Assembly: GCA_002405555.1 (NCBI GenBank)
Contig: DHMA01000041.1
Span: 1-6,944, forward strand
Origin: Opitutia bacterium UBA4654
GTDB taxonomy: Bacteria; Verrucomicrobiota; Verrucomicrobiia; Opitutales; Intestinicryptomonadaceae
Direction: 5' to 3'
DNA: 6,944 nucleotides
Part shown: in pieces, positions 1 to 6,900 of the stretch
Position numbering within the stretch: position 1 is the first letter of the stretch
Layout of the letters: the number at the start of each line of letters is the position of its first letter
Notes under the pieces: model-generated
What the model saw: only the letters and a program-made list of their open reading frames with translations
What the model was told of the DNA's origin: nothing
Databases searched by the model: none
Program-made: the position numbers and the translations under genes

Positions 1-861
1 GAGCGTTTCGCCGATGACCGACGGGGTGTCCGCAACAGCGATGCCTGCCGCTTTGAGCGCGTTGATTTTGTCTTCCGCGCCGCCCGACTTGCCCGAAACG
101 ATTGCGCCTGCGTGTCCCATTCTGCGGCCTTTGGGAGCCGTGCGTCCCGCGATGAACGCAGCCGTGGGCTTTTTGCAGTTTTCTTTCAGCCATTCCGCCG
201 CGATTTGTTCGCCGTTGCCGCCGATTTCGCCAATCATGACGATTGCTTCCGTCTGCGGGTCGTCGTTGAACATCTTAACGGCGTCGAGGTGGCTCGTTCC
301 GTTGATGGGGTCGCCGCCGATGCCGATAACGGTGCTCTGTCCGTATCCGAGGCATGTGAGCTGCCAAACTGCTTCGTAAGTTAGTGTTCCCGAACGGCTT
401 ACTACGCCGACAGTGCCGGGTTTATGAATGTAGCCGGGCATGATGCCGATTTTGCATTCTCCGGGGGTGATGATACCGGGGCAGTTCGGGCCGATGAGGC
501 GCGAAACGCAGTCTTTCTGCATCAGGCGCGACTTCACAACCGCCATGTCCTTTACCGGAATGCCTTCCGTAATGCAGATGATAAGCGGGATTTTCGAGTC
601 GATAGCCTCTATAATAGCGTCTGCCGCGAACGGCGGCGGAACGTAGATAACGCATGCGTTTGCGCCTTCCTTGCTAACCGATTCCGCGATTGTGTTGAAA
701 ACGGGAACCTTTTCGTCGAAGAGCTGGCCGCCTTTTCCGGGGGTCACGCCCGCAACGATGTTTGTGCCGTATTCCATGCACTGGCGGGTGTGGAATGCGC
801 CCGTGTTGCCGGTAATACCGCTGACGACTACTCTTGTATCTTTGTTTACGAGTACGCTCAT
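1..861 (-). CDS. sucD: Succinyl-CoA synthetase alpha subunit, 3' end cut by the window edge
   Basis: SucD is the CoA-binding, phosphohistidine-carrying subunit of the cytoplasmic TCA-cycle enzyme that converts succinyl-CoA, phosphate and NDP to succinate, CoA and NTP. Reading from the ATG at 861 gives 287 open codons with no stop before base 1. The N-terminal Rossmann CoA-binding part has SGITGNTGAFHTRQCMEYGT followed by AGVTPGKGG (about residues 14-45). The middle shows IGPNCPGIITPGECKIG and VSRSGTLTYEA, and then IGEIGG. The catalytic histidine is His250 in RRMGHAGAIVSG (codon at 112-114). By comparison with the roughly 289-residue E. coli protein, the visible C-terminus (SVIGETL) lacks only about five residues. 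The gene starts 19 nt after sucC ends, so the two are co-transcribed and their products form the alpha/beta complex. No Shine-Dalgarno site is visible before the start. The identification is very secure. Confidence 0.97.
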   Translation of the reverse strand, partial: MSVLVNKDTRVVVSGITGNTGAFHTRQCMEYGTNIVAGVTPGKGGQLFDEKVPVFNTIAESVSKEGANACVIYVPPPFAADAIIEAIDSKIPLIICITEGIPVKDMAVVKSRLMQKDCVSRLIGPNCPGIITPGECKIGIMPGYIHKPGTVGVVSRSGTLTYEAVWQLTCLGYGQSTVIGIGGDPINGTSHLDAVKMFNDDPQTEAIVMIGEIGGNGEQIAAEWLKENCKKPTAAFIAGRTAPKGRRMGHAGAIVSGKSGGAEDKINALKAAGIAVADTPSVIGETL

Positions 862-880
862 TGTTGTATAAATTTAGGGG

Positions 881-2074
881 TTATTTGTTTTCGGCTGCGA
901 CGATTTTTACAATCTTTTCCGCCGCGTCCGCGAGCGAATCAGCCGTGGTGAGCTTGATGCCGCTTTCGGCGAGCATCTTGCGGCCCGTTTCGACATTCGT
1001 GCCTTCGAGTCTTACGACCAGCGGGAGTTTCAGCCCGACGTTCTTGACCGCGGCGATTACGCCCGCGGCGATTACGTCGCACTTCATGATTCCGCCGAAG
1101 ATGTTTACGAGTATGCCCTTGACGTTTTTGTCTTTGAGAAGAATGTTAAACGCCTGCGTAATGGCCTCTTCGTTCGCGCCGCCGCCAACGTCGAGGAAGT
1201 TCGCGGGGTTGCCGCCGAAGAATTTGATGATGTCCATCGTGGACATTGCCAAGCCTGCGCCGTTAACCATGCACGCGATGTTGCCGTCGAGGGCGATGTA
1301 GTTGAGGCCGTACTTGCCCGCTTCGATTTCCTTGGGGTCTTCTTCGTGGGGGTCGCGGAGAGCCTGAACTTCGGGGTGGCGGAAAAGTCCGTTGTCGTCG
1401 AAAGCGACTTTCGCGTCGAGGCAAACGATTCTGCCGTCCTTTGTGAGAACCAGCGGGTTGACTTCTACCATCGAGCAGTCTTTCGTCCAGAAGAGCTTGT
1501 AGAGCCCCTTGATTACCGCCGACCACTGTTTCATCATTTCCTTTGCGCCGAAGCCGAAGAAATAGCCGAGCTTGCGCACTTGGAAGGGTTGCAGGCCGAT
1601 GTCGGGGTCTACGAGCATTGTCATGATTTGTTCGGGAGTTTCCTCCGCGACTTTTTCGATGTCCATGCCGCCCGCGACCGACGCCACGATTGCGATTTTG
1701 CTCGAAGCTCTGTCAACGAGAATCGAGAGGTAGTATTCTTTATCGATGTCGACGGCCTCCGCGAAGAAAAGCGTGCCGACCGTTCTGCCCTGCGGGCCGG
1801 TCTGTTTTGTGATGAGCGTGTTGCCGAGCATCTTTTTTGCGATGTCCGCAGCTTCCGACTTCGCAACGTATTTTACGCCGCCCTGGAAGCCGTCCGCGAA
1901 GACGCCCTTACCGCGTCCGCCCGCGTGGATTTGACTCTTTACGACGATATGGTCGCCGGGGAGAGACGCGATTGCCGATTCGAATTCGTCGGCGGATTTT
2001 ACTGCAACACCGTCCTGAATCGGAACACCGAATTCCTTGAACAATGCCTTTGCTTGATATTCGTGAATATTCAT
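881..2074 (-). CDS. sucC: Succinyl-CoA synthetase beta subunit (ADP/GDP-forming)
   Basis: SucC is the ATP-grasp nucleotide- and succinate-binding partner of SucD. It is 397 residues, close to the 388 of E. coli SucC. It opens with the family signature MNIHEYQAKALFKEFGVP. The ATP-grasp glycine-rich segment KSQIHAGGRGKG lies at about residues 46-57. The expected metal ligands are Asn206 (in EVNPLVL) and Asp220 (in CLDAK). The conserved block NYIALDGNIACMVNGAGLAM is at about 258-277, and FLDVGGGA at 293-300. The C-terminal flavodoxin-like ligase domain carries VNIFGGIMKCDVIAAG (about 323-338) and VVRLEGTN. The ATG at 2074 matches the family N-terminus exactly. ATP versus GTP preference cannot be judged from sequence alone. 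It is the first gene of the sucCD operon. Its 240-bp AT-rich leader holds several palindromes, and no Shine-Dalgarno site is seen. Confidence 0.98.
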   Translation of the reverse strand: MNIHEYQAKALFKEFGVPIQDGVAVKSADEFESAIASLPGDHIVVKSQIHAGGRGKGVFADGFQGGVKYVAKSEAADIAKKMLGNTLITKQTGPQGRTVGTLFFAEAVDIDKEYYLSILVDRASSKIAIVASVAGGMDIEKVAEETPEQIMTMLVDPDIGLQPFQVRKLGYFFGFGAKEMMKQWSAVIKGLYKLFWTKDCSMVEVNPLVLTKDGRIVCLDAKVAFDDNGLFRHPEVQALRDPHEEDPKEIEAGKYGLNYIALDGNIACMVNGAGLAMSTMDIIKFFGGNPANFLDVGGGANEEAITQAFNILLKDKNVKGILVNIFGGIMKCDVIAAGVIAAVKNVGLKLPLVVRLEGTNVETGRKMLAESGIKLTTADSLADAAEKIVKIVAAENK

Positions 2075-2085
2075 TTTATTTTTCT

Positions 2086-2100
2086 AACTATTAAATAGTT
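2086..2100. promoter_or_regulatory. 15-bp inverted repeat just upstream of sucC, possible operator
   Basis: AACTATT-A-AATAGTT is a perfect 7-bp inverted repeat around one central base. It lies 11 bp upstream of the sucC start codon in an AT-rich stretch. Seen directly: the symmetry and position. Inferred: it could be a binding site for a dimeric regulator of sucCD. The arms are AT-rich, so chance occurrence in this composition is realistic. Confidence 0.3.
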
Positions 2101-2147
2101 GTGAATTTTGTGTGATTCGGGGAAATAATCGAATAAATAACAAAAGA

Positions 2148-2166
2148 GGACGAAAAGCGTTTGTCC
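2148..2166 (-). other. Hairpin with U-rich tail in the sucC leader, weak attenuator or terminator candidate
   Basis: On the minus strand GGAC+AAA pairs with TTT+GTCC around a four-base CGCT loop, with one bulged C. This gives seven base pairs, followed by TCTTTTGTTATTT. It could be a weak intrinsic terminator for transcription arriving from the GNAT gene about 150 bp upstream, or an attenuator in the sucC leader. The stem has only four strong pairs, so it is much less convincing than the two terminators further along the window. Confidence 0.22.
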
Positions 2167-2262
2167 GAATTGCCTTTTCTGCTACCTTATTGTTTCAAGA
2201 GATAGCCATGGCGGGGCGATATGCAAGTTTTTTTTGCCGAATTTTAAAATTTTTATAATGTC

Positions 2263-2274
2263 TCAATCGATTGA
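2263..2274. promoter_or_regulatory. Perfect 12-bp palindrome in the gap upstream of sucC
   Basis: TCAATCGATTGA is an exact 12-bp palindrome, 40 bp past the GNAT stop codon and about 190 bp upstream of the sucC start. It overlaps a minus-strand TTGAGA (2261-2266), which resembles a -35 box. The only matching -10-like hexamer, TAAAAT at 2241-2246, is just 14 nt away. A regulator site over a sucCD promoter is possible but unproven. Confidence 0.27.
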
Positions 2275-2314
2275 CCTTTGAAATTTATAGGCTTCCGTGT
2301 GCGTTTTTGCGCTT

Positions 2315-2782
2315 TTACAGCGCGAGCTGAATATCGACGCGCTCGAAAATAGGTTTGCCGTCTTTTATTTCGCGGAATCCGAGTTTCTTATAAAGGGCGA
2401 TTGCGGGTTTCAGGCGGGTGTTGCTTTCTATGTATATCTGTTTTTCGCTCAGCGACTTCGCTTTTGCGATAGCCGCGCGGCAGAGCTTTTCGCCAAGCCC
2501 CAGCCCGCGCGCGCTTTTATCAACGGCGAGTTTTGCGAGTTCGTAGCCGTAAACGGGGTCGTTTTCGATTTTCACCAACGCGCAGACTCCGGCGACTTTT
2601 CCGTCGAGCAAGGCGCAGAATATGAATCCGCCGGTCTTGATTATATATGCTTCGGGGGCGGCGAAAATTTTTATGTCGGCTTCCTCGATTTTGAAATATT
2701 CGGAAATCCAGTCCGAGTTGAGCCTTACGAAATCGTCTTTATATTCGGGGCGGTAATCGACTATTTCAACTTTTTGATTCAT
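2315..2782 (-). CDS. GNAT-family N-acetyltransferase
   Basis: This encodes a 155-residue single-domain protein of the Gcn5-related N-acetyltransferase fold, which transfers an acyl group from acyl-CoA to an amine on an unknown substrate. The length is normal for a stand-alone GNAT. Motif A is clear: YELAKLAVDKSARGLGLGEK (about residues 80-99). Within it, R92-G-L-G-L-G97 forms the pyrophosphate-binding loop for acetyl-CoA. Motif B follows as IESNTRLKPAIALYKKLGF (about 118-136), the usual C-terminal LYxKLGF signature of small GNATs. There is no signal peptide or membrane segment, so it should be cytoplasmic. It begins at an ATG about 60 bp after the terminator of the upstream glycosidase gene and ends 240 bp before sucC, so it is probably its own unit. 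No Shine-Dalgarno site or strong promoter is visible. The context gives no clue to the substrate. Confidence 0.92.
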   Translation of the reverse strand: MNQKVEIVDYRPEYKDDFVRLNSDWISEYFKIEEADIKIFAAPEAYIIKTGGFIFCALLDGKVAGVCALVKIENDPVYGYELAKLAVDKSARGLGLGEKLCRAAIAKAKSLSEKQIYIESNTRLKPAIALYKKLGFREIKDGKPIFERVDIQLAL

Positions 2783-2834
2783 ATGAATACTAAAATGGTA
2801 GTCTTTTTTTGTGTTGCAAGAATTTTCTTTGCGG

Positions 2835-2869
2835 AAAACAAAAAACGCCGCAGGAAAGTGCGGCGTTTT
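2835..2869 (-). terminator. Rho-independent terminator of the GH42/GH50-like glycosidase gene
   Basis: A perfect 11-bp stem, AAAACGCCGCA (2842-2852) with TGCGGCGTTTT (2859-2869), encloses a 6-nt loop (2853-2858). On the minus strand it is followed by TTTTTTGTTTT. It begins 53 nt past the stop codon of the large glycosidase gene, as expected for an intrinsic terminator. On the plus strand the trailing T run is only four bases before GCGGGG, so the signal is mainly for the minus strand. Confidence 0.9.
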
Positions 2870-2921
2870 GCGGGGCTGGCGAAATGTTCGCGCCTTGCTT
2901 CCGAGAGAGCGGGGGAACGGG

Positions 2922-5129
2922 TTATTTACCTGCGTTTGTCGCGTCGCCGAACCTGATGTCGAACATCTTTTTGGAAATTTTGCGGAACGCCCTCACGAGG
3001 TCGTAGTGCGGGGTGTCGCAAATATCGACAACTCCGAAGGCCGCGTTTTCGCCGTCGGGGCGGGCGGCGGTGGGTTGGTCGCCGTAGGTGAACCAGCACG
3101 CGCCGACGAAGTTGGGGTGTTTGAGCGCGCCGCGCATGTAGTGGTCGAACATGGCGGCTTGGTCTTTGCCGTTGGCGACCTGCCGCGGGCCTTTCCAGAA
3201 GTGCCCGTAGTCGGAGCGCGAGAAGCTGAATTCGCCCACGATTATCGGCTTGTCCTTGATTTCGTCGAAGTCTTCGACGGTGTCGCGGTAGAGGTTGAAG
3301 CTTACGACATCGCAGTATTTTTCGGCGGCTCTGAGCGCGTGTTTGTGGCGCCACGCGAAGCGCGAGCCGAGGTAGAGGGTGTCGGGGGCGACTTTTTTCA
3401 ATTCCTCCCTGCAAATTTGGTAGTATTTTTCGTGGAAAATTGCGTCGAAGTCGTCGATGTCCTTTTTGCCTTTTTCGGTCGCGGGAATGAATTTGCGCTC
3501 GGAAAGGAACGCGTCCCAGTCGGCGTATTTTGCGTTCCAGGCGGCGTTGAGTTCGGCGATTTCGGGGTAGCGTTTTTTTAGGAATTCGCGGAACGAGATT
3601 TTCGCCGCCTGCGTCGCGGGGCTTGTGAGGATTGCCTCCGTCGTGTAGCCCTCTTTTGTTTCCCAAGTGATTTCGTTGTCGATGAAAATTCCGACGCAAA
3701 ATTCGTTGTTGAGCTTTTTTGCGAGCCTTGCCACGCCTCCCGCAACGACTTTTCTGAAACGCGGGTCGCACACGTCGGGAACCATTCTGAAAAGCTTGCG
3801 CAGTTCGGGGTCGGGCTGAATGCAGATTTTCTGCGACGCGCATGTGAGCTTGGGGGCGTCGGTATTGAGAATGTAGGGGTGCGTGGGATTGTCCAGAATG
3901 GTCGGGAACGCCCAGCAGCCGTAGGTCGATACGCCCCAGTTTTTCATGCGCCAGTCGGAGATTTCCTTGATTTTCGCCAAGATTTCGTTGCGCGATTTCA
4001 GTCCGTATTTCCACGCGTAAGTGCGTATCGAGTGGATAAAGACGTTCGGGCGTTCTTCGGGCGGGTAGTGGAGAATCGGGCGCGTCGTTTTGCGGAGAAG
4101 TTTTATGCCTTCCACGGGGCAGTTGTCGGGGTTGATGTCTTCGAAGAAATGCTCCCTGCCGTCTACGACGGTGGAGGTGAAGTTGCCGACCGAGTTCAGT
4201 CCGAACGCCCAGAAGAGGTTGCCGTTGGGGGCGCGGAGAATCCACTTGCCGCCGACTTTATCGACGCAGAAACGCCCCGTGGGTTTGAAGTCTCCGCACG
4301 AGTTTTCGAGCGCGCCGTATTTGTCGCGGTTCGGGATTTTCCCGAACTTTTTGTACCTCGCAACCTCTTCGTCGTGGGCTTTCGCAAGGTCTTCATCCGA
4401 CTTTATTTTGTTCGGCCAGTCGGCGTATTTGTACTGACCCCACTTGTCGACGAACGGGAAGAATTTTTCCTTCGGCATGTCGAGAATGGGGCTGTGCGGG
4501 TCGAGGAACGAGAACGCCGTGGGCGAGTAGTACATTCCCGGGAAAGTCTTGTCGAAAAAGATGTCGTATTTGTCGTGGTTTTCGACGAAGAGGTATGAGT
4601 TCGTTTCGTCGGGTATGATTTCGTAGATTTTGATGTTGTCGAAAACGACCTCCGAGCCGCAGGGCACGTTGAGTCTGAAATCGTAGCTTTTGCCGTCGGA
4701 CGGAACTTTGAAGCCCTCCTTTGCGGTGAGCTTTACGTTTTTGATTTTCACCCCGCGTGCTTCGCCCGCGTATTTTACCTGCATTCCGTTTGGGTGGCAG
4801 AGTCGCACCGAAAACGGCGAGTATTTGCCGATTTTCCTGACTTTGTACTTCAGCTCGTAAAGGTAGACCGCGCCGTTTTTTACGGGGAATTTAATGGTAA
4901 GGTGGTGGGCGTTTTCGGGGGCGGAGACCATGAGGGAATACTTGCCGTCGATTGCGTCCGAGCCGCCGACGATTTTCACGTTCGGCGACGGCGCGATTCC
5001 CGCGGCGAGCACGGCGGCTTCGTCGCCGCTTTCGAAGTCGGCGTTGGCGATTTCTGTCAAATTGGCGGCGCGACACGAGAGCGCGAACGCTCCGACCGCG
5101 GCTGCGAATGCAAATACTGTTTTATTCAT
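2922..5129 (-). CDS. Secreted clan GH-A glycoside hydrolase, GH42/GH50-like (beta-galactosidase/agarase type), with N-terminal carbohydrate-binding-like domain
   Basis: This encodes about 735 residues. I start at the ATG at 5129, because the preceding in-frame codon at 5141 is TTG and the signal peptide begins MNKTVFAFAAAVGAFALSCR. Mature residues about 24-172 look like a CBM4/9-type jelly roll: NADFESGD near its start and FDNIKIYEI at its end. A linker containing FVDKWGQYKYADWP (about 227-240) leads to the TIM-barrel part, which opens GRFCVDKVGGKWILRAPNGN. The likely acid/base is Glu486 in VGIFIDNEITWE and the likely nucleophile is Glu633 in IIVGEFSF. Late blocks ACWFTYGDQP and GVVDICDTPHYD match my memory of the GH50/GH42-like proteins common in planctomycetes and verrucomicrobia. 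The enzyme should hydrolyse a beta-galactosidic or similar glycan outside the cytoplasm. The exact family and substrate are inferred. The gene has its own terminator and a candidate promoter. Confidence 0.85.
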   Translation of the reverse strand: MNKTVFAFAAAVGAFALSCRAANLTEIANADFESGDEAAVLAAGIAPSPNVKIVGGSDAIDGKYSLMVSAPENAHHLTIKFPVKNGAVYLYELKYKVRKIGKYSPFSVRLCHPNGMQVKYAGEARGVKIKNVKLTAKEGFKVPSDGKSYDFRLNVPCGSEVVFDNIKIYEIIPDETNSYLFVENHDKYDIFFDKTFPGMYYSPTAFSFLDPHSPILDMPKEKFFPFVDKWGQYKYADWPNKIKSDEDLAKAHDEEVARYKKFGKIPNRDKYGALENSCGDFKPTGRFCVDKVGGKWILRAPNGNLFWAFGLNSVGNFTSTVVDGREHFFEDINPDNCPVEGIKLLRKTTRPILHYPPEERPNVFIHSIRTYAWKYGLKSRNEILAKIKEISDWRMKNWGVSTYGCWAFPTILDNPTHPYILNTDAPKLTCASQKICIQPDPELRKLFRMVPDVCDPRFRKVVAGGVARLAKKLNNEFCVGIFIDNEITWETKEGYTTEAILTSPATQAAKISFREFLKKRYPEIAELNAAWNAKYADWDAFLSERKFIPATEKGKKDIDDFDAIFHEKYYQICREELKKVAPDTLYLGSRFAWRHKHALRAAEKYCDVVSFNLYRDTVEDFDEIKDKPIIVGEFSFSRSDYGHFWKGPRQVANGKDQAAMFDHYMRGALKHPNFVGACWFTYGDQPTAARPDGENAAFGVVDICDTPHYDLVRAFRKISKKMFDIRFGDATNAGK

Positions 5130-5153
5130 AAGCGGGTACAAGATACGGATTCG

Positions 5154-5181
5154 ATTTTTTTGAAACGCCCGCAGGCGTCAA
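5154..5181 (-). promoter_or_regulatory. Candidate promoter for the GH42/GH50-like gene, with an inverted repeat in its spacer
   Basis: On the minus strand TTGACG (5176-5181) lies 16 nt from AAAAAT (5154-5159), resembling sigma-70 -35 and -10 boxes with five and four of six matches. Transcription would begin roughly 20 nt before the ATG at 5129. The inverted repeat ACGCC-TGCG-GGCGT (5165-5178) lies within the spacer and clips the -35 box, the position expected of a repressor operator. The -10 box is weak, so the call is tentative. Confidence 0.3.
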
Positions 5182-5215
5182 GACAAAAAGGGCGGGGGCT
5201 GTTCCGCCTCCCGCC
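5181..5215 (-). terminator. Rho-independent terminator of the GH30-type gene
   Basis: On the minus strand GGCGGGAGGC pairs with GCCCCCGCC through nine GC pairs and one bulged A, around a GGAACA loop (stem-loop 5191-5215). TTTTTGTCTT follows after one C. It starts 27 nt past the TAG stop of the GH30-type gene. A second, smaller hairpin (5165-5178) followed by TTTC lies immediately downstream. Confidence 0.82.
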
Positions 5216-5241
5216 GTTCGGAGCGTTTGGAATGCGCTTTG

Positions 5242-6831
5242 CTACCTGTCGAAAACGACGGTCGTAATCGAGCGCGGCGCGAGTTTTATTTTCCGCGCGG
5301 ACTCGTCTATTCTCAGGTTTGTCAAGTCCGAGTTTCTGTCGGTGCGGAACGCGCCAGCGCGGGCGTTTTTGAAGTCCGCGGGCAGCGAAAGCGTTGCGTC
5401 GTCGCATTCGAAAGAGGAGTTTACGAACACCGCCACTATCCGCTTTCCGTCGGGAGAAACGAACGCGACGCCTACCGTCTTGTCGAGGTTGTCCGCGCCC
5501 GACATCTCGATTCTCTTGAATTCGGGGCGCACGAAGAAGCTGAAATTGCCCAATGCCCAGAGGAGTTTGTTTGCGCGCGCAACGCCGCCTTTTTCGAAGA
5601 TTCCGTCGAATGGATAGACGCCTACGAGGGCGTTGTCGCCTTTAAGCTCCATGCCCTTCCAGTAGCCCCACGCGAGGGCGTTTGCGTCGATGAAGTCGGA
5701 GCAGATTACCCTGCCCATCACGAGCGCGACTTGGTCGTCCACTTTGTTGTCGCTGTGCCAGTCGGGAGTGAGTCCCTCGTGGGTTTCGGGCGTGAAGTAG
5801 CCGAGCATGCACCATTCCGACTGCTGGAAGCCGATTCCGTATTTTTCCGCCTCCGCGCGGAGAAGTCTGTTTGTCTTGCGCATGTCGGCGTTTTTGTTGT
5901 GCGAGTGGTAGCTGTGCCCCGCGAGAAATTTCGGCATGTTTTTGAGGTCGCCAACATAGAATTTGCTCTGCGGGTCGAAGAATTTTTTGATTATGAAATT
6001 CGGGCGTTCTTCGGGCGCGGATTTCTTGAAGTGCGCGGGCATGCCGATTCTGCTTTCGGCGTAGTTGTAGGCGGGCGCGGCGGTTTCGCCGATGAGGATT
6101 TTTGTATTGACGCCCTTTTGGGTAATTGCGCGGTCAAGCTCCGCAAAGACTTTTTTCATTTGCGAGCATTCCCAAGTGGAGCCTTCCTGACGGTTGCTGT
6201 CCCAGTTGACCTGCGGCTCGTTGATTGGGCTGATGTAGGCTATGTTGTAGCCGCCGTCCTGAAAATGTTTTGCGACGTCGGCCATGTAGTCTGCGAATTT
6301 TCCGTAGCAGTCGGGCTTGATGTTCGCCTTGGGGTCGTTGGGCTGTCCGTAGCCTTTGCCGTTGCGCGTCCACTGCACGGGCGGGGTGTTCGAAAACAGC
6401 AGGAATTTGTCGCACCCGTATTCCTTTGCCTTTTTCATGAAATACTGCTGGCCTGCGCATTTGCCCCAGTCGTAGTTTCTGCCGTCTTTTGTGAGGAACG
6501 CCTCTTCGCGGTAGTGGAGGCGCGAAATGTCCGCGCCGTCCTGTTCCGCCGTGCCTCCGCCGAGGTTCACCCTCCAAAGCGAAAGCCCGATGCCTTCGGG
6601 GTTGCCGTCCGCGCCGAGCTTCTGCGAGAACAGCCATTTTGCGATTTGCCCCTTTTGCGCGTCGTCGAAATAGCGTCCGACGAGGTTTCCGCACCATGCG
6701 TCCGCCGCGGCGAAGTTGTCTATTGTTTGGTAGGTTTTTGAGGCGTCGATTTTGACGTCCAAATTTTCGGCGTACAGAGCCGACGCCAGAGCCGCCGCGG
6801 AAACGGCGAGCAGTGTTTTTCCCTTCATCAT
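5242..6831 (-). CDS. Secreted GH30-type glycoside hydrolase (O-glycosyl hydrolase; possible endo-beta-1,6-galactanase)
   Basis: This encodes about 529 residues from the ATG at 6831; a second ATG follows directly at 6828. The longer reading frame to 6906 begins with TTG and adds 25 residues that do not look like a signal peptide. From 6831 the N-terminus is MMKGKTLLAVSAAALASALYA, an export signal with likely cleavage after residue 21. The mature protein begins with the N-terminal strand of GH30 enzymes (KTYQTIDNFAAADAW). GIGLSLWRVNLGGGTAEQ and FLLFSNTPPVQWT follow. The likely acid/base is Glu205 in ISPINEPQVNW, with QEGSTW just after, and the likely nucleophile is Glu339 in QQSEWCML. The C-terminal beta-sandwich has VFVNSS and ends APRSITTVVFDR. 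GH30 includes glucosylceramidases, xylanases and beta-1,6-galactanases; the NEP/QEGSTW arrangement recalls the galactanase-like branch, which is inference. It is followed by its own terminator. Confidence 0.88.
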   Translation of the reverse strand: MMKGKTLLAVSAAALASALYAENLDVKIDASKTYQTIDNFAAADAWCGNLVGRYFDDAQKGQIAKWLFSQKLGADGNPEGIGLSLWRVNLGGGTAEQDGADISRLHYREEAFLTKDGRNYDWGKCAGQQYFMKKAKEYGCDKFLLFSNTPPVQWTRNGKGYGQPNDPKANIKPDCYGKFADYMADVAKHFQDGGYNIAYISPINEPQVNWDSNRQEGSTWECSQMKKVFAELDRAITQKGVNTKILIGETAAPAYNYAESRIGMPAHFKKSAPEERPNFIIKKFFDPQSKFYVGDLKNMPKFLAGHSYHSHNKNADMRKTNRLLRAEAEKYGIGFQQSEWCMLGYFTPETHEGLTPDWHSDNKVDDQVALVMGRVICSDFIDANALAWGYWKGMELKGDNALVGVYPFDGIFEKGGVARANKLLWALGNFSFFVRPEFKRIEMSGADNLDKTVGVAFVSPDGKRIVAVFVNSSFECDDATLSLPADFKNARAGAFRTDRNSDLTNLRIDESARKIKLAPRSITTVVFDR

Positions 6832-6900
6832 AATAATGGATTTTAGTTGTTTTAAGTTGAATGATATGTCTACAAGTTCGCAAAATTCGGGGTTTTGAAA

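Noticed and set aside
2241..2266. Promoter TTGAGA / TAAAAT for sucC on the minus strand
   Set aside because: Both hexamers match well but are only 14 nt apart, shorter than a workable sigma-70 spacer, and the surrounding DNA is AT-rich enough to give such matches by chance.
2292..2312. Terminator directly after the GNAT gene (GCG-CAAAAA-CGC)
   Set aside because: The stem is only three base pairs with no T tract, so it would not terminate transcription.
5070..5075. Lipoprotein signal (cysteine in FALSCRAA) at the N-terminus of the GH42/GH50-like protein
   Set aside because: The residues before the cysteine are A-L-S, so leucine is at -2 rather than -3. This does not fit the usual lipobox; ordinary signal peptidase I cleavage near RAA-N is more likely.
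5130..5141. Upstream TTG start adding four residues to the GH42/GH50-like protein
   Set aside because: The ATG at 5129 directly precedes a normal signal peptide and there is no ribosome-binding site favouring the TTG.
5227..6741. A 504-codon plus-strand open frame opposite the GH30-type gene, and other long plus-strand frames (for example 2811-3581, 1346-2098, 3879-4598)
   Set aside because: They lie antisense to well-recognised genes, and their translations are low-complexity and match nothing I know. They arise because the real genes rarely use TTA, CTA and TCA codons, which would read as stops on the other strand.
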